64,000 bases of DNA. Source: Adhaeribacter swui (lineage in GTDB: Bacteria; Bacteroidota; Bacteroidia; Cytophagales; Hymenobacteraceae). Position numbers and translations under genes: made by a program. A model generated the notes under the pieces. The model was not told the DNA's origin. It searched no databases and saw only the letters and a program-made list of their open reading frames with translations. The number at the start of each line of letters is the position of its first letter. Positions within the stretch are counted from its first letter, which is position 1. The stretch lies in contig NZ_CP055156.1 in assembly GCF_014217805.1 (NCBI RefSeq), forward strand, positions 3,540,585-3,604,584, in the 5' to 3' direction. Of the stretch, positions 1 through 8,532 are shown in pieces.

Positions 1-786
1 GTATTTGCTAGCAATTTATTAAAGCCCTACAAAAAAATTGTGCGCATGCACTTCGGCGATTTTTACCTGGACCGGTTTAACGGCTACATGCCGGTGCGGT
101 CTAACATCTACAGTTCCGCTGATTTGTTGCTGCCTATTTCCAACAACATCTCTTCTATTTTGCAGGATTTTTACAAAATAGACAAAAGCAAAATATTTGT
201 TAACCACTTAGGTATTGATAACACCGCGGAATACTGCACGGTTAAAGATAGCGAGGTGGTGCGCATTGTTTCCTGTAGCCATTTAGAGCCGCGCAAACGC
301 GTGCATTTAATTGCCGAAGCGCTTACTAAATACCAGGGCACTAAAGCGATAGAATGGCACCACTTTGGGGGCGGTACCGAAATGGGTAAAATTCAGGATA
401 TTGTAAAAAAAGTAGGCAAAAACGTGACGGTAAACCTGCACGGACCGGTATCGCAAGCGCAGTTATACCAGTTTTACCAGGATAATTACGTAGATTGGTT
501 TATTAACGTAAGTACCGGCGAAGGTATTCCGGTAAGTATCATGGAAGCGTTTTCGTTTGGCATACCGGCTATTGCTACCGATGGGGGAGCAACTTACGAA
601 ATTGTAAATGCCACCAACGGCCATTTAATTCCGAAAGATTTCGACACCCAGATTATTGCGGATTTACTGGCCAAACCCGATCCGGATTATTTGCGCAAAC
701 GCAACGAAGCTTTAAATACCTGGTCCGAGAAATTTAATGCGGCTTCTAATTATACCCAGTTGGTAAAGAAAATGCAGTCGCTGTAA
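1..786 (+). CDS. GT4-type glycosyltransferase, 3' part
   Basis: The reading frame is open from the first base, so the gene begins upstream of the window and only its last 261 codons are visible. This is the C-terminal half of a GT-B fold transferase. The nucleotide-sugar site is recognisable: EGIPVSIME (an E-x7-E motif, bases 520-546) followed by AFSFGIPAIATDGG and a GHLIP turn. SCSHLEPRKRVHLI is the usual start of the donor domain. Such enzymes add sugars to lipopolysaccharide, capsule or other glycans in the cytoplasm. The acceptor cannot be told. An internal ATG at base 40 is only a residue of the truncated frame. A hairpin terminator follows. Confidence 0.88.
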   Translation, partial: VFASNLLKPYKKIVRMHFGDFYLDRFNGYMPVRSNIYSSADLLLPISNNISSILQDFYKIDKSKIFVNHLGIDNTAEYCTVKDSEVVRIVSCSHLEPRKRVHLIAEALTKYQGTKAIEWHHFGGGTEMGKIQDIVKKVGKNVTVNLHGPVSQAQLYQFYQDNYVDWFINVSTGEGIPVSIMEAFSFGIPAIATDGGATYEIVNATNGHLIPKDFDTQIIADLLAKPDPDYLRKRNEALNTWSEKFNAASNYTQLVKKMQSL

Positions 787-809
787 AATATAAATTTTTA
801 AAAATTTAG

Positions 810-845
810 AAGTGGTGTTGGTTTTTTTCTGGCACCACTTTTTTT
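810..845 (+). terminator. Intrinsic terminator after the glycosyltransferase
   Basis: AAGTGGTG (810-817) pairs with CACCACTT (833-840) and a T run follows. It lies 24 bases after the stop codon. Confidence 0.7.
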
Positions 846-886
846 ATGTCTATTTTCGAATAAAGTAGTTGGGCTGGCAAATTATC

Positions 887-1034
887 TATCGCGAACGTCT
901 TCGCTCGTGATGCCCATCGTCCGGCCTCTGGCCGGTAGTGCCTTGTTGCTGATTGGCTTCTAATGAAAGTATATCCGCTCGCCCGGCCAGAGGGCTACCA
1001 GATAGTAGGCACGAACGTGGACACTCGCGCCAGC
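887..1034. repeat. Dispersed palindromic repeat, family A, copy 1
   Basis: A 148-bp REP-like element. An outer arm close to GCGAGCGTCCACGCTCGTG pairs with a right arm close to CACGAGCGTGGACGCTCGC, and an inner pair TCCGGCCTCTGGCCGG / CCCGGCCAGAGGGC lies inside. Copies 2 and 3 are at 48433-48574 and 61914-62064. All three lie between convergent gene ends. No transposase is near. Together with the terminator it fills the gap 787-1120. Confidence 0.85.
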
Positions 1035-1120
1035 TTTGTGATGGTCATTAATTAATTTTTGATGAAGCAGCCCTATTTTACTATTCCCATGCAACAATCG
1101 GGACTTAGCTTTACAGGCAA

Positions 1121-1582
1121 TTAAATAAAATCAGTTTCGAGGCGACCGGTAATTTTGGTAAACCGGATGCGGTAAAATACCTGGTCGGATTGGACTAACT
1201 TTATATCCTGAAGGTTGTTTGCGTCTTGTGCCTGGCCGGATGAAGCAAGAGAAGTTCTTTTCCGGAGAAAATATTCGTTGTAGCGGGGTCGCAATAAATC
1301 CAATTCGGCTTTATCGGTAATTTCTTCAAAGCGGCCGTTAATAACCACACTTTTCCAGTTGTTAGAATCAATAACTTCATCTACCTCAAAACATACCGTA
1401 GGGTGTTTGCGCATAATGTCTATTTTTAAGCCCTCCAGCGAATAGCACACAATACTGTTGTCTTCGTACTGATAATTCAGGGGCACGATGTAAACATTAT
1501 CGCCATCGGTACAACCAATCCGGCCAAACGATTTTTTTCTAAGAAATTCAATGTTTTCTTTTTCGTCTAGTTCTCGCAGCAT
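1121..1582 (-). CDS. Pyridoxamine 5'-phosphate oxidase-like flavin-binding protein
   Basis: A 153-residue single-domain split-barrel protein of the PNPOx-like group. The N-terminus has the typical helix and first strands (LRKKSFGRIGCTDGDNVYIVPLNY), then the LEGLKIDIMRKHPTVCFEVDE stretch in which substrate and FMN contacts usually sit, then VVINGRFEEI. Relatives bind FMN, F420 or heme; which one is used here cannot be read from sequence. Cytoplasmic, no signal peptide. It stands alone, convergent with the glycosyltransferase. Starts at an ATG; nothing unusual. Confidence 0.82.
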   Translation of the reverse strand: MLRELDEKENIEFLRKKSFGRIGCTDGDNVYIVPLNYQYEDNSIVCYSLEGLKIDIMRKHPTVCFEVDEVIDSNNWKSVVINGRFEEITDKAELDLLRPRYNEYFLRKRTSLASSGQAQDANNLQDIKLVQSDQVFYRIRFTKITGRLETDFI

Positions 1583-1724
1583 AGGATATTTATTTGGTTA
1601 GTTAATCCAATGAAAACTTCTTATACGCAACAAAACAAGTTAAGGAGGATTTAAAATCAGTAAGTTACGGCCCTGGAGGTGTTTCTAAGTAAAGCAATTT
1701 TTTAAAAATTTAAAATTTGGATGC

Positions 1725-3899
1725 TTACTCGCCGGGGTGGTACGTTTTCTCGGCGTGTTTTTCTACGTCTTCCCGGTAAAATAGCACCTCTTTAAATTGA
1801 CCTTTGGTGTACATTTCCGCCTGATCGTTAAAGTGTTTGGAAGCAGGGTCGCCGCTGTTGCCACCAGCCAGTAAAGATTTGGCTTTTATTCTTTGGCCAA
1901 ATTCTACGGCACACACAAAACTGTTGCCGTTGTAACCGTACCGTTTATTAGTTCCCGGGTAAGTGCGGCTCACAAACGAGGGCAAGCAGCCCCAGGCAGA
2001 ATGCGCAAAGCCACTCGGTAAGCTAGGCTCCGTGTCACTGTATTGCAGGTCCAGATCGCCGGAAAGGCGTTGGTAGCGGTTAATGTCGCCCCAGGGTACT
2101 TCCCACTTCCCGAATTTTGTTTGCAGTTCTTGTTTTACCTCTAACAAGGGCGTTAGTAATTGTTCGGCCGTAGCGGTTTGGGCAAAGCCTTGGGTTTTCT
2201 GCACCTGGTCGGCTTCGCCCTGATCGATGTACACCTGCCGGATGGCCGGACTCAGTTTCTGAGCCCATTCAATAGCCAGCGTAGTCGCCACCGAAGTTTC
2301 CGAAGAATTGCGGTCCCAGGCAGCGAGGAGTTTCATGGGTTCCGCCAAAGGTTGGTAAGTGGCATTAGCTTTATTGGCTTCGTAGGCCTTCAGCAAAGCG
2401 GGTAGCAGCACATCAAAAGCGGAGAGGTGGGTGTTATATGCGTCGACAATGACTTTATCCAGGGTGTATTTGCCACTATTTTTAAAAATATTTACCGCGT
2501 TAATGCCCCGGAAGTTTTCGCCATCCGGAGCCATGTAGGCCGGGTAGTTTTCTTTTTTGGGGCTGCTGGAACCAGCGGCTGTAAAAGGCGTGGAGTTGCA
2601 ATTCTGAATCCAGCCGCTAGTTGGGTTATAGAGGTGTACCGTTTCATCTACTTTATGTAATCCTTTGTATTCGGTAGCGGCGATACTGCCATCCACAGGT
2701 TTCGACCAATCGAGCTTAGTATCCCGGACTGGAATGTAGTTGCCGTGCCAGTACGCAATGTTGCCTTCGGCGTCGGCGTACACGGTGTTGTTGGAGGTAT
2801 TGGCTTTTAAATCCATGGCTTTTTTGTAGTCGGCAAAACTTTTAGCTTTGGTGCGTTGCCAGCTTTGAATTAAACTCGTCATGGATCGATTATAGGATTT
2901 TAAACTGAGCCATTTGCCGTTGCGTTGCGCCATTATTGGACCGTGGTGGGTGTAATACGCATTAATTATTTTGGTTTTCAGCGCATCGCCGTCGCGGTAA
3001 CGCAAAGTAATTTTTTTCTGGGTAACTGGCTTTAAGGTGTTATTGTATTGATAAAATAAGCCATTATTTTTCTTTACAATTTTTTCTTCGTACAAATCAG
3101 CCACGTCGGTATTACCGGAAGTGTGCATCCAGCCGCAGTTGTCGTTAAAGCCCTGGTACACAAAAAACTGACCCCAGGTAACGGCCCCATACGCGTTTAA
3201 ACCTTCTTTACTTTGCACCTGCACTTCAGGCCGGAAGTAGAAGGTAACGTGCGGGTTAATGTACAAAATAGCATTGCCCGATTCGGTTTTGGTGGGGGCA
3301 AAGGCAAACCCGTTGGAGCCACTGGGTAATTCCGGTTTTTTTAAAGTAGCGCTCGAAAAATCCTGGGAGCCGGTGTAAAAGTTTTTTAGTTCGGTTACAG
3401 TAACATCGGCGGTATTTATGGCCCCAATGCTGCCGTCGGTCCAGAGCAGGGGGTACCAGGGTTTAAAACGGTGCAGCAAAGTAGGTTTTACCTGCGGATT
3501 TTGGTGCAAGTAATAATTAATGCCATCGGCGTAAGCATTCATTAATTTCTTCAGCCAGGGTTCGGCTTTGTTATAATCGTTAATGGCATCAGTAGAATCG
3601 ATAAGTAAACGGATGAGTAAATCGTTGTACAATTCAGCTTCGCCTTTTACTTCGGCTAAACGACCCAGTTTTTCGATGTAATTCATCTCTACCCGCTTAA
3701 AATCGTCTTCGCACTGCGCATACATTAACCCGAATACGGCATCAGCATCTGTGTTGCCGTAGATGTGCGGAATGCCAAAATGATCGCGAATAATGGTAAC
3801 TTGTTTGGCCTGCTGTTGCCAGCGGCTCACTTCGGAAGGAGTAAATTTTTGCGCCAGTAGTTGCAGCGGGAGAAGTAAAAGCAAAATTACTTTTTTCAT
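1725..3899 (-). CDS. Penicillin acylase-family (Ntn) amidohydrolase
   Basis: A 724-residue exported Ntn hydrolase of the penicillin/aculeacin/acyl-homoserine-lactone acylase family. ATG at 3899 is preferred because it opens directly on a signal peptide (MKKVILLLLLPLQLLAQ); a TTG at 3938 would put 13 residues before it. The alpha-subunit part carries RDHFGIPHIYG and YAQCEDDF. The autocatalytic nucleophile should be Ser195 in PSGSNGFAFAP, with a His exactly 22 residues later in INPHV, matching the family Ser1/His23 spacing. The substrate (beta-lactam side chain, AHL, N-acyl peptide or other amide) is not predictable. Monocistronic. Confidence 0.9.
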   Translation of the reverse strand: MKKVILLLLLPLQLLAQKFTPSEVSRWQQQAKQVTIIRDHFGIPHIYGNTDADAVFGLMYAQCEDDFKRVEMNYIEKLGRLAEVKGEAELYNDLLIRLLIDSTDAINDYNKAEPWLKKLMNAYADGINYYLHQNPQVKPTLLHRFKPWYPLLWTDGSIGAINTADVTVTELKNFYTGSQDFSSATLKKPELPSGSNGFAFAPTKTESGNAILYINPHVTFYFRPEVQVQSKEGLNAYGAVTWGQFFVYQGFNDNCGWMHTSGNTDVADLYEEKIVKKNNGLFYQYNNTLKPVTQKKITLRYRDGDALKTKIINAYYTHHGPIMAQRNGKWLSLKSYNRSMTSLIQSWQRTKAKSFADYKKAMDLKANTSNNTVYADAEGNIAYWHGNYIPVRDTKLDWSKPVDGSIAATEYKGLHKVDETVHLYNPTSGWIQNCNSTPFTAAGSSSPKKENYPAYMAPDGENFRGINAVNIFKNSGKYTLDKVIVDAYNTHLSAFDVLLPALLKAYEANKANATYQPLAEPMKLLAAWDRNSSETSVATTLAIEWAQKLSPAIRQVYIDQGEADQVQKTQGFAQTATAEQLLTPLLEVKQELQTKFGKWEVPWGDINRYQRLSGDLDLQYSDTEPSLPSGFAHSAWGCLPSFVSRTYPGTNKRYGYNGNSFVCAVEFGQRIKAKSLLAGGNSGDPASKHFNDQAEMYTKGQFKEVLFYREDVEKHAEKTYHPGE

Positions 3900-4153
3900 A
3901 AACAATCGCGGCTTTGGGGTAAACAAACGGGTATGCAACCAGGGCTCAGGCTGCCCTGCATATTAAAACATCGGCTTTAAGAAACCTACGGGTTTACAGC
4001 GCCTGCTTAAAATTTAGTTTAATTTCAGAATTTACTGCCTCGTACCGGAATAAAAAAGAGAATTTTTAAAAATTGGTAAGTCGCATGGGGGATAGGATAA
4101 GCAACATTCGTTATTTTTTTAATAAAAGCTACAGGTAAGCAATCCATCCATTT

Positions 4154-4300
4154 AGAAGCTGTTTCGTATTTTAAAGTTTATCAATTAAAATAGCCCAAAA
4201 GGTTCTTACCACCTGTATTTTGGTGCGATATTCGGTAATTGGTGGTGAAGACACCACCAATGGCGACGGTTTTCGATGTTATTTAAAATGCTACACAGCC
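4154..4300 (-). repeat. Dispersed repeat, family C, copy 1 (inverted half)
   Basis: Begins with AGAAGCTGTTTCGTATT, which is the inverted end of copy 2 (AATACTAAACAGCTTCT at 4446-4462, one mismatch). The interior (TTGGTGGTGAAGACACC and neighbours) is the diverged reverse complement of copy 2. The two copies make a fold-back structure of about 310 bp. Flanks 3900-4153 and 4463-4740 hold no supportable gene; they are A+T-rich spacer. Confidence 0.75.
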
Positions 4301-4312
4301 TTTTTTATTTGT

Positions 4313-4462
4313 AAGCTGTTCTGTATTTATAAAAATAGAAACAACATTCGCCTTTGGGGGTGTCTCCACCACCAAAACGGGATAGCTCCACAAAATACTT
4401 CTCCTAAATGCTTCTGATTAGTACTTTTCGTTATTAAATTTTTAGAATACTAAACAGCTTCT
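4313..4462 (+). repeat. Dispersed repeat, family C, copy 2
   Basis: About 150 bp with the core TTCGCCTTTGGGGGTGTCTC then CACCACCAAAACGGGATAGC, ending in AATACTAAACAGCTTCT. Nearly the same core and end recur at 59606-59743 (family copy 3). With copy 1 it forms an inverted pair with terminal inverted repeats, like a MITE or REP doublet. No coding capacity. Confidence 0.8.
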
Positions 4463-4740
4463 TAATATTATTTCGTAATCGTAATCTGCCAGGCAAATTG
4501 CCCGTGAAAACGTTATTCCTTAAACCTGGGAATTGCTTTGATTAAGAAATGCCGCCTGCCTGAAGGGTTTTCTGCTGCCCATAGCCATTGCCGTAATAAC
4601 TTCTTTGTGGCTTTTTGTATGATGGAGGGAAGTTTAAATTTTATAATAAGGACATCGTTGGGCTGGTATTTACGCGGTAAATCTGGCTTTTACAAACGCC
4701 TGATAGGTGCCTGCTCCAAAAGTAAAAATTTTAAAAAATG

Positions 4741-5496
4741 CTATTCCGGGCTTTTCGGGTTTGTAGCTGACAGGTGTTTTTTGCGCTCTAACGGCGCTAC
4801 GGTTTGCAGCAGTTCCTGAATTTCTGGGTGCGTTAAAGGCCGCCATTCACCTGGTTGTAATCTGCCCAGTTGAATGTTAATAATTCGGGTGCGGATAAGT
4901 TGCTGCACCTGGTAGCCCAACTTATAACACATGCGCCGGATCTGGCGGTTTAAACCCTGCGTTAGCGTGATAGAAAACGTATGCAAGTTTATCGGCTGCA
5001 CCCGGGCCGGACGCGTTTTTTTGCCCATAATTGTAATGCCGCTGGCTAACTGCTGCAAGGCTTCCGGGGTTAAGGGTTTATCTACGGTTACCTGGTATTC
5101 TTTTTCCTGGTGGCTATCGGCGTGAATAATTTTATCGTAAACCGTACCGTGGTCGGTGAGCAGCAGTAAACCTTCAGAGTCTTTATCTAAGCGCCCTACC
5201 GGGAAAACCTTTTGGTCAACGGTTAAAATAGCCGCCAGGTTATCGGTTATATTCTGGTTCAGGGTGGTTTCTATGCCCCGGGGTTTATAATAGGCCAGGT
5301 AGGTCCAGATTTTTGGGGTTTGTAATATTTGGGCTTTAAAACTTACTTCATCTTCGGGCTGAATGGCTTGCCGGAGTTGGCCTTTTTGGCCGTTAACCCG
5401 CACCTGCCCATCCAGAATAAAGGCTACAGCTTGCTGATTCGAAATTTGTAATTTCTGTACGATAAAATGCTGCAGCGAAGCCGTTAAAACTTTCAT
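4741..5496 (-). CDS. 23S rRNA pseudouridine synthase, RsuA/RluB/RluF type
   Basis: A 251-residue two-domain pseudouridine synthase. ATG at 5496 is used; the frame can extend to a TTG at 5529 but the S4 RNA-binding domain starts right after the ATG (LQHFIVQKLQISNQQAVAFI, QVRVNG). The catalytic domain follows: YYKPRG, then GRLDKDSEGLLLLTDHG with catalytic Asp104, KEYQVTV, and LNRQIRRMCYKLGYQVQQL. The RQIRRM signature and the short C-terminus fit RluF-like enzymes, which modify helix 69-74 region uridines of 23S rRNA, but RluB/RsuA specificity cannot be excluded. Monocistronic. Confidence 0.9.
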   Translation of the reverse strand: MKVLTASLQHFIVQKLQISNQQAVAFILDGQVRVNGQKGQLRQAIQPEDEVSFKAQILQTPKIWTYLAYYKPRGIETTLNQNITDNLAAILTVDQKVFPVGRLDKDSEGLLLLTDHGTVYDKIIHADSHQEKEYQVTVDKPLTPEALQQLASGITIMGKKTRPARVQPINLHTFSITLTQGLNRQIRRMCYKLGYQVQQLIRTRIINIQLGRLQPGEWRPLTHPEIQELLQTVAPLERKKHLSATNPKSPE

Positions 5497-5622
5497 GCGG
5501 TTAAGGCGAGGGAATATAATTTGGGGCAAAAATAAGGCAATAAAACGGAGAAGTTGATAAATTATCCGGAGAGTTTTCTGGTTTAGCGCAACACCTCAGA
5601 CACCGGCAAAAATCAAGGAAAT

Positions 5623-5650
5623 AAAAAAGGCCTGTGCAGACACAGACCTT
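5623..5650 (-). terminator. Intrinsic terminator for the 5685-6236 gene
   Basis: On the minus strand AAGGTCTGTG pairs with CACAGGCCTT (one mismatch) and is followed by a T run; 35 bases after the stop of the flavin-binding protein. Confidence 0.65.
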
Positions 5651-5684
5651 GGCCATGGCGGAATCATTTAAATTTTTAAAATTC

Positions 5685-6236
5685 TTACACGCTCAGTTTG
5701 CCTTCAATGGAGTCGTCGAGGGTTTGGCCGATGATGGAACCTACCAGGATTTTGGCAAAGGCTACGGTATTGCCGTGTTTGTTGTCCCAGTAATAGCCCT
5801 CGGTGGGCGTAATGCGCAATACCGTAATTCTGGGATCGTCTACGCCTTCGGTAAACCAGGTTTTTGCAATGGGGTTCCACAATTCTTTAATTTGTTCCGG
5901 GTCGCGGCCAATGGTTGCGGTGCCAAAAACACTCAGGAAATCGCTGTGCTCTGAACCTTGGAACAATAAATGTACGTTCGGGTCAGCCTGAATGTCGGCG
6001 TTTTTGTGGCTGTCCGAAGCGCTTAAAAAGTATAAAGTACCGTCTTCGTCTACTTTTCTTACAGACATCGGGCGTACTTTGAGTGGTTGGTCCGTGGTTA
6101 TTTTGGTACAGAAAAAGCAAGTATCCGCTTTCTCGGCTAATTCTTTAATCTTTAAACCGGCCTGGCTGCCGTGCAAATTCTGGTGGTTTTTTTCGGGTTG
6201 TTGTTGGTTGATGCTATCCATTTCGTTGATTTTCAT
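5685..6236 (-). CDS. General stress protein 26-like flavin-binding protein
   Basis: A 183-residue member of the pyridoxamine-phosphate-oxidase-like group related to general stress protein 26 (COG3871). Residues 1-30 are a polar leader; the split barrel follows with CFFCTKITTDQPLKVRPMSV, GTLYFLSASDSHK, VHLLFQGSEHSDFLSVFGTA and the end motif GYYWDNKHG. Members bind FMN or FAD and are linked to stress response; the reaction is unknown. Unlike the 153-residue paralogue at 1.1 kb it has a C-terminal extension. Starts at ATG 6236, 185 bases from the divergently read SGNH hydrolase gene. Confidence 0.87.
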   Translation of the reverse strand: MKINEMDSINQQQPEKNHQNLHGSQAGLKIKELAEKADTCFFCTKITTDQPLKVRPMSVRKVDEDGTLYFLSASDSHKNADIQADPNVHLLFQGSEHSDFLSVFGTATIGRDPEQIKELWNPIAKTWFTEGVDDPRITVLRITPTEGYYWDNKHGNTVAFAKILVGSIIGQTLDDSIEGKLSV

Positions 6237-6366
6237 AGTTTATCTTGTTTCTAACCCGTGCCTGCGCTAAAAGGTTATTAATAAATTTTTAAATATTCCT
6301 GGATTTGCTTCGGGCCAGATAATAAAATATTTAAAAATTGAGTCAATTGGTGGTTCACTCCCGGTC

Positions 6367-6397
6367 TTGTGATTGCTCAGCTTATCGTGTATCTTTA
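6367..6397 (+). promoter_or_regulatory. Bacteroidota-type promoter of the SGNH hydrolase
   Basis: TTG at 6367-6369, a 20-base spacer and TATCTTTA at 6390-6397 match the TTTG / TAnnTTTG pattern with the last base changed. It lies 25 bases before the ATG. Confidence 0.5.
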
Positions 6398-6421
6398 ACC
6401 ACCTGCTTTCTTCAAAACCCT

Positions 6422-7270
6422 ATGAAAAAATTATCCCTGCTTGTTGTTGTACTTTTATTAGTAAGCGCTTTTGCTGCAAAACCTCTTACCTGGGTAGCTA
6501 TTGGCGATTCTATTACCTACCTGAACGACCATCCTAATGAAACGGGTAACCGCATTACTAAAGGTTACCTAACCCTGGTAAAAGAGCAAATTCCGGGTTT
6601 GGAGTACATTAACAAAGGCTATAATGGCTGGACGGCCGCCGGTATCGCCAAAGAAATCGAGAATTTAAATTTAACGGAAGCCCAGGTTTATTCTGTTTTT
6701 CTGGGAACGAATGATTGGTGGCAGGGCCGGCCGATTGGTACTTTTCTGGATTATAAAAATAACACCGGCAACAACACATTTTTCGGCTCTTACCGCATCA
6801 TTATTGATAAGCTACGCAGCTTAAACAAAAAAGCACCCATTATTTTAATTACGCCCATGCAGCGCGTAGATTTTGTGTACATCGGCAACCTGCAAAATAA
6901 CGCTTACGGTTCTTATAAAGACAAAAACGGCCAATCTTTAGCTGCTTTTGCCGAAGCGATTCACGTAATTGGCAATCACGAAAAATTACCCGTGGTAGAT
7001 TTATACAACGATAGCGGCATGACGCTGGATAACCTCGTAAAGTTTAAACGCCTGAAAGACCCCACTACCGGCCAATACAAAAATTACCCGTACCCCAGTT
7101 TCATCGACGTGCCTTTCAATCCCGAAACCGATGAATATCCTTACCCACCGGAAGCGATTGACATGACCTACGACGGCTTGCACCCTTCGGATAAAGGCTA
7201 CCAAGTAATAGCGCCCATGGTAGCCGAGGCCATGAAAAAAGAGCTGAAACTTACCAAAACCAGCAAGTAG
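6422..7270 (+). CDS. Secreted SGNH/GDSL-type hydrolase
   Basis: A 282-residue exported esterase-like enzyme. ATG at 6422 is chosen because it begins a clear signal peptide (MKKLSLLVVVLLLVSAFA); a longer frame from 6338 would bury it and include the promoter. Catalytic blocks are present: GDS with Ser30, the block II Gly in NKGYNGW, GTND with Asn97, and DGLHPSDKGY with Asp251 and His254. The family deacylates sugars, lipids or xylan side chains; the acceptor is unknown. The PYPYPPEAIDM insert near residue 235 is unusual. Monocistronic. Confidence 0.9.
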   Translation: MKKLSLLVVVLLLVSAFAAKPLTWVAIGDSITYLNDHPNETGNRITKGYLTLVKEQIPGLEYINKGYNGWTAAGIAKEIENLNLTEAQVYSVFLGTNDWWQGRPIGTFLDYKNNTGNNTFFGSYRIIIDKLRSLNKKAPIILITPMQRVDFVYIGNLQNNAYGSYKDKNGQSLAAFAEAIHVIGNHEKLPVVDLYNDSGMTLDNLVKFKRLKDPTTGQYKNYPYPSFIDVPFNPETDEYPYPPEAIDMTYDGLHPSDKGYQVIAPMVAEAMKKELKLTKTSK

Positions 7271-7462
7271 TAAATTTTAAAAAATTTCGCTTAAAACCAC
7301 AACAGAAAAAAACAATTACTAAATGAAACGCCATTGCTGCGTAGCTAAAAAGATTCCTGCTGAATGACAAGACTTATTCACTGCGAACACCTTTTAAAAT
7401 TATAAATTTTAAAATTCTGCTAACCAACAATGCAAAAAGTAGCCGTTCCAGGTGCAAAAATT

Positions 7463-7542
7463 GACGCTAAACTGTTCGAGCGTTCAGCGAGTTTTTAGCG
7501 TCTTGATTTTTTTGGTTCTTTTTGTATCAAGACAAAAAGAAC
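7463..7542. repeat. Double-hairpin intergenic element
   Basis: GACGCTAAA (7463-7471) pairs with TTTAGCGTC (7494-7502). Then GTTCTTTTTGT (7515-7525) pairs with ACAAAAAGAAC (7532-7542), and TCTTGAT/ATCAAGA pair inside. It lies 85 bases before the VTT protein gene and ends in a hairpin without a strong T tail. Similar elements are, from memory, common in related genomes. The rest of 7271-7627 shows nothing else. Confidence 0.55.
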
Positions 7543-7627
7543 AGAACCTGAGCAATGAAACAACTTCAATATGAAATCACAGCTATAAAGTGGCTATGCG
7601 AGAAAGCTGCATTGTTAAAGAAATTAA

Positions 7628-8263
7628 ATGAAACGACTGCTTTATATATTCTTATGCTGCTGTATCCTTATAATAATAACCTTTCTGTTGTTCGGAGACC
7701 TGGAAAACAGGATAACCACCTACGTTCATTCGGAGCAATCGGTGGTTACTTTTACTTTTTTAAGTTTAGGCTTTTTAGCTTTCGATACGTTGTTGCCGGT
7801 GCCCTCCAGTCTGCTTATGATTTTAAATGGCAAAGTATTAGGTTTTCTGGGAGGTAGCTTGGTTTCCTGGGCGGGTTCATTGGTTTCATCGGTGTTGGGG
7901 TTTTATTTGGGCCGGAGCGCTAATCCGTTATTCGATAAGTTTTTCTCGGCCCAGGACAAAACCTTCAGCAATAATTTTTTTCGGAAGTATGGGAATATGG
8001 CCCTGCTGGTTTCCAAAGCCTTGCCTATTTTATCTGAAGCGGTATCGTTTGTGGCCGGTACTACGGCCATGTCTTTTAAAACTTTTTTGCTGTATTCGGC
8101 CCTTGGGCATTTAATTATTTCCTTGGTCTATGGCTATCTGGGCAGCTTTTCTAATTCGCTGCATTCGGGTTTAATAACCGTAATTATAATATTAAGCACC
8201 GTGTTTTTGGGCTGGCTGGTGCAGTATTTTTTAAAAAATAAGCAAGAATCGGAAAATAAATAG
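7628..8263 (+). CDS. TVP38/TMEM64 (VTT domain) membrane protein
   Basis: A 211-residue inner-membrane protein with about six hydrophobic segments. The VTT core shows the re-entrant pattern LPVPSSLLMILNGKVLGF, GSLVSSVLGFYLGR, then the cytosolic stretch ending in the second half RKYGNMALLVSKALPILSEAVSFVAGT with the expected small-residue-rich helix. Members act in lipid scrambling or small-molecule membrane transport; the substrate is unknown here. ATG at 7628 gives a first membrane helix right away (LYIFLCCCILIIITFLLFG). Stands alone. Confidence 0.85.
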   Translation: MKRLLYIFLCCCILIIITFLLFGDLENRITTYVHSEQSVVTFTFLSLGFLAFDTLLPVPSSLLMILNGKVLGFLGGSLVSWAGSLVSSVLGFYLGRSANPLFDKFFSAQDKTFSNNFFRKYGNMALLVSKALPILSEAVSFVAGTTAMSFKTFLLYSALGHLIISLVYGYLGSFSNSLHSGLITVIIILSTVFLGWLVQYFLKNKQESENK

Positions 8264-8532
8264 CCATAAGAAGCCTATTGAAAACACTGTAAATGTATTT
8301 TTTTGAAAGAAGTAAAACGCAAATAAAAGCTGCTTGGTATTGGCTACTGTACTGGTAAAATGTTTGGCGCCTCCTACTGGTAAGCGCCAAACTAGCTGTT
8401 TTCACAAATTAAATTGCGGGGGTAAAACGTAGAGCATAAGTAAAATTAGTTTTATTTAAAAAATGCTAGCCGCCGAATTCCAATTTTGGAGTTAAGCTAA
8501 TGTGCTATCCATTTTAATGGTTAATACTTCTG

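Noticed and set aside
4538-4819. 93-codon plus-strand frame
   Set aside because: Overlaps the end of the pseudouridine synthase gene on the other strand, no family, composition of a shadow frame.
7555-7857. 100-codon plus-strand frame
   Set aside because: Overlaps the VTT gene in another frame and lacks membrane pattern.
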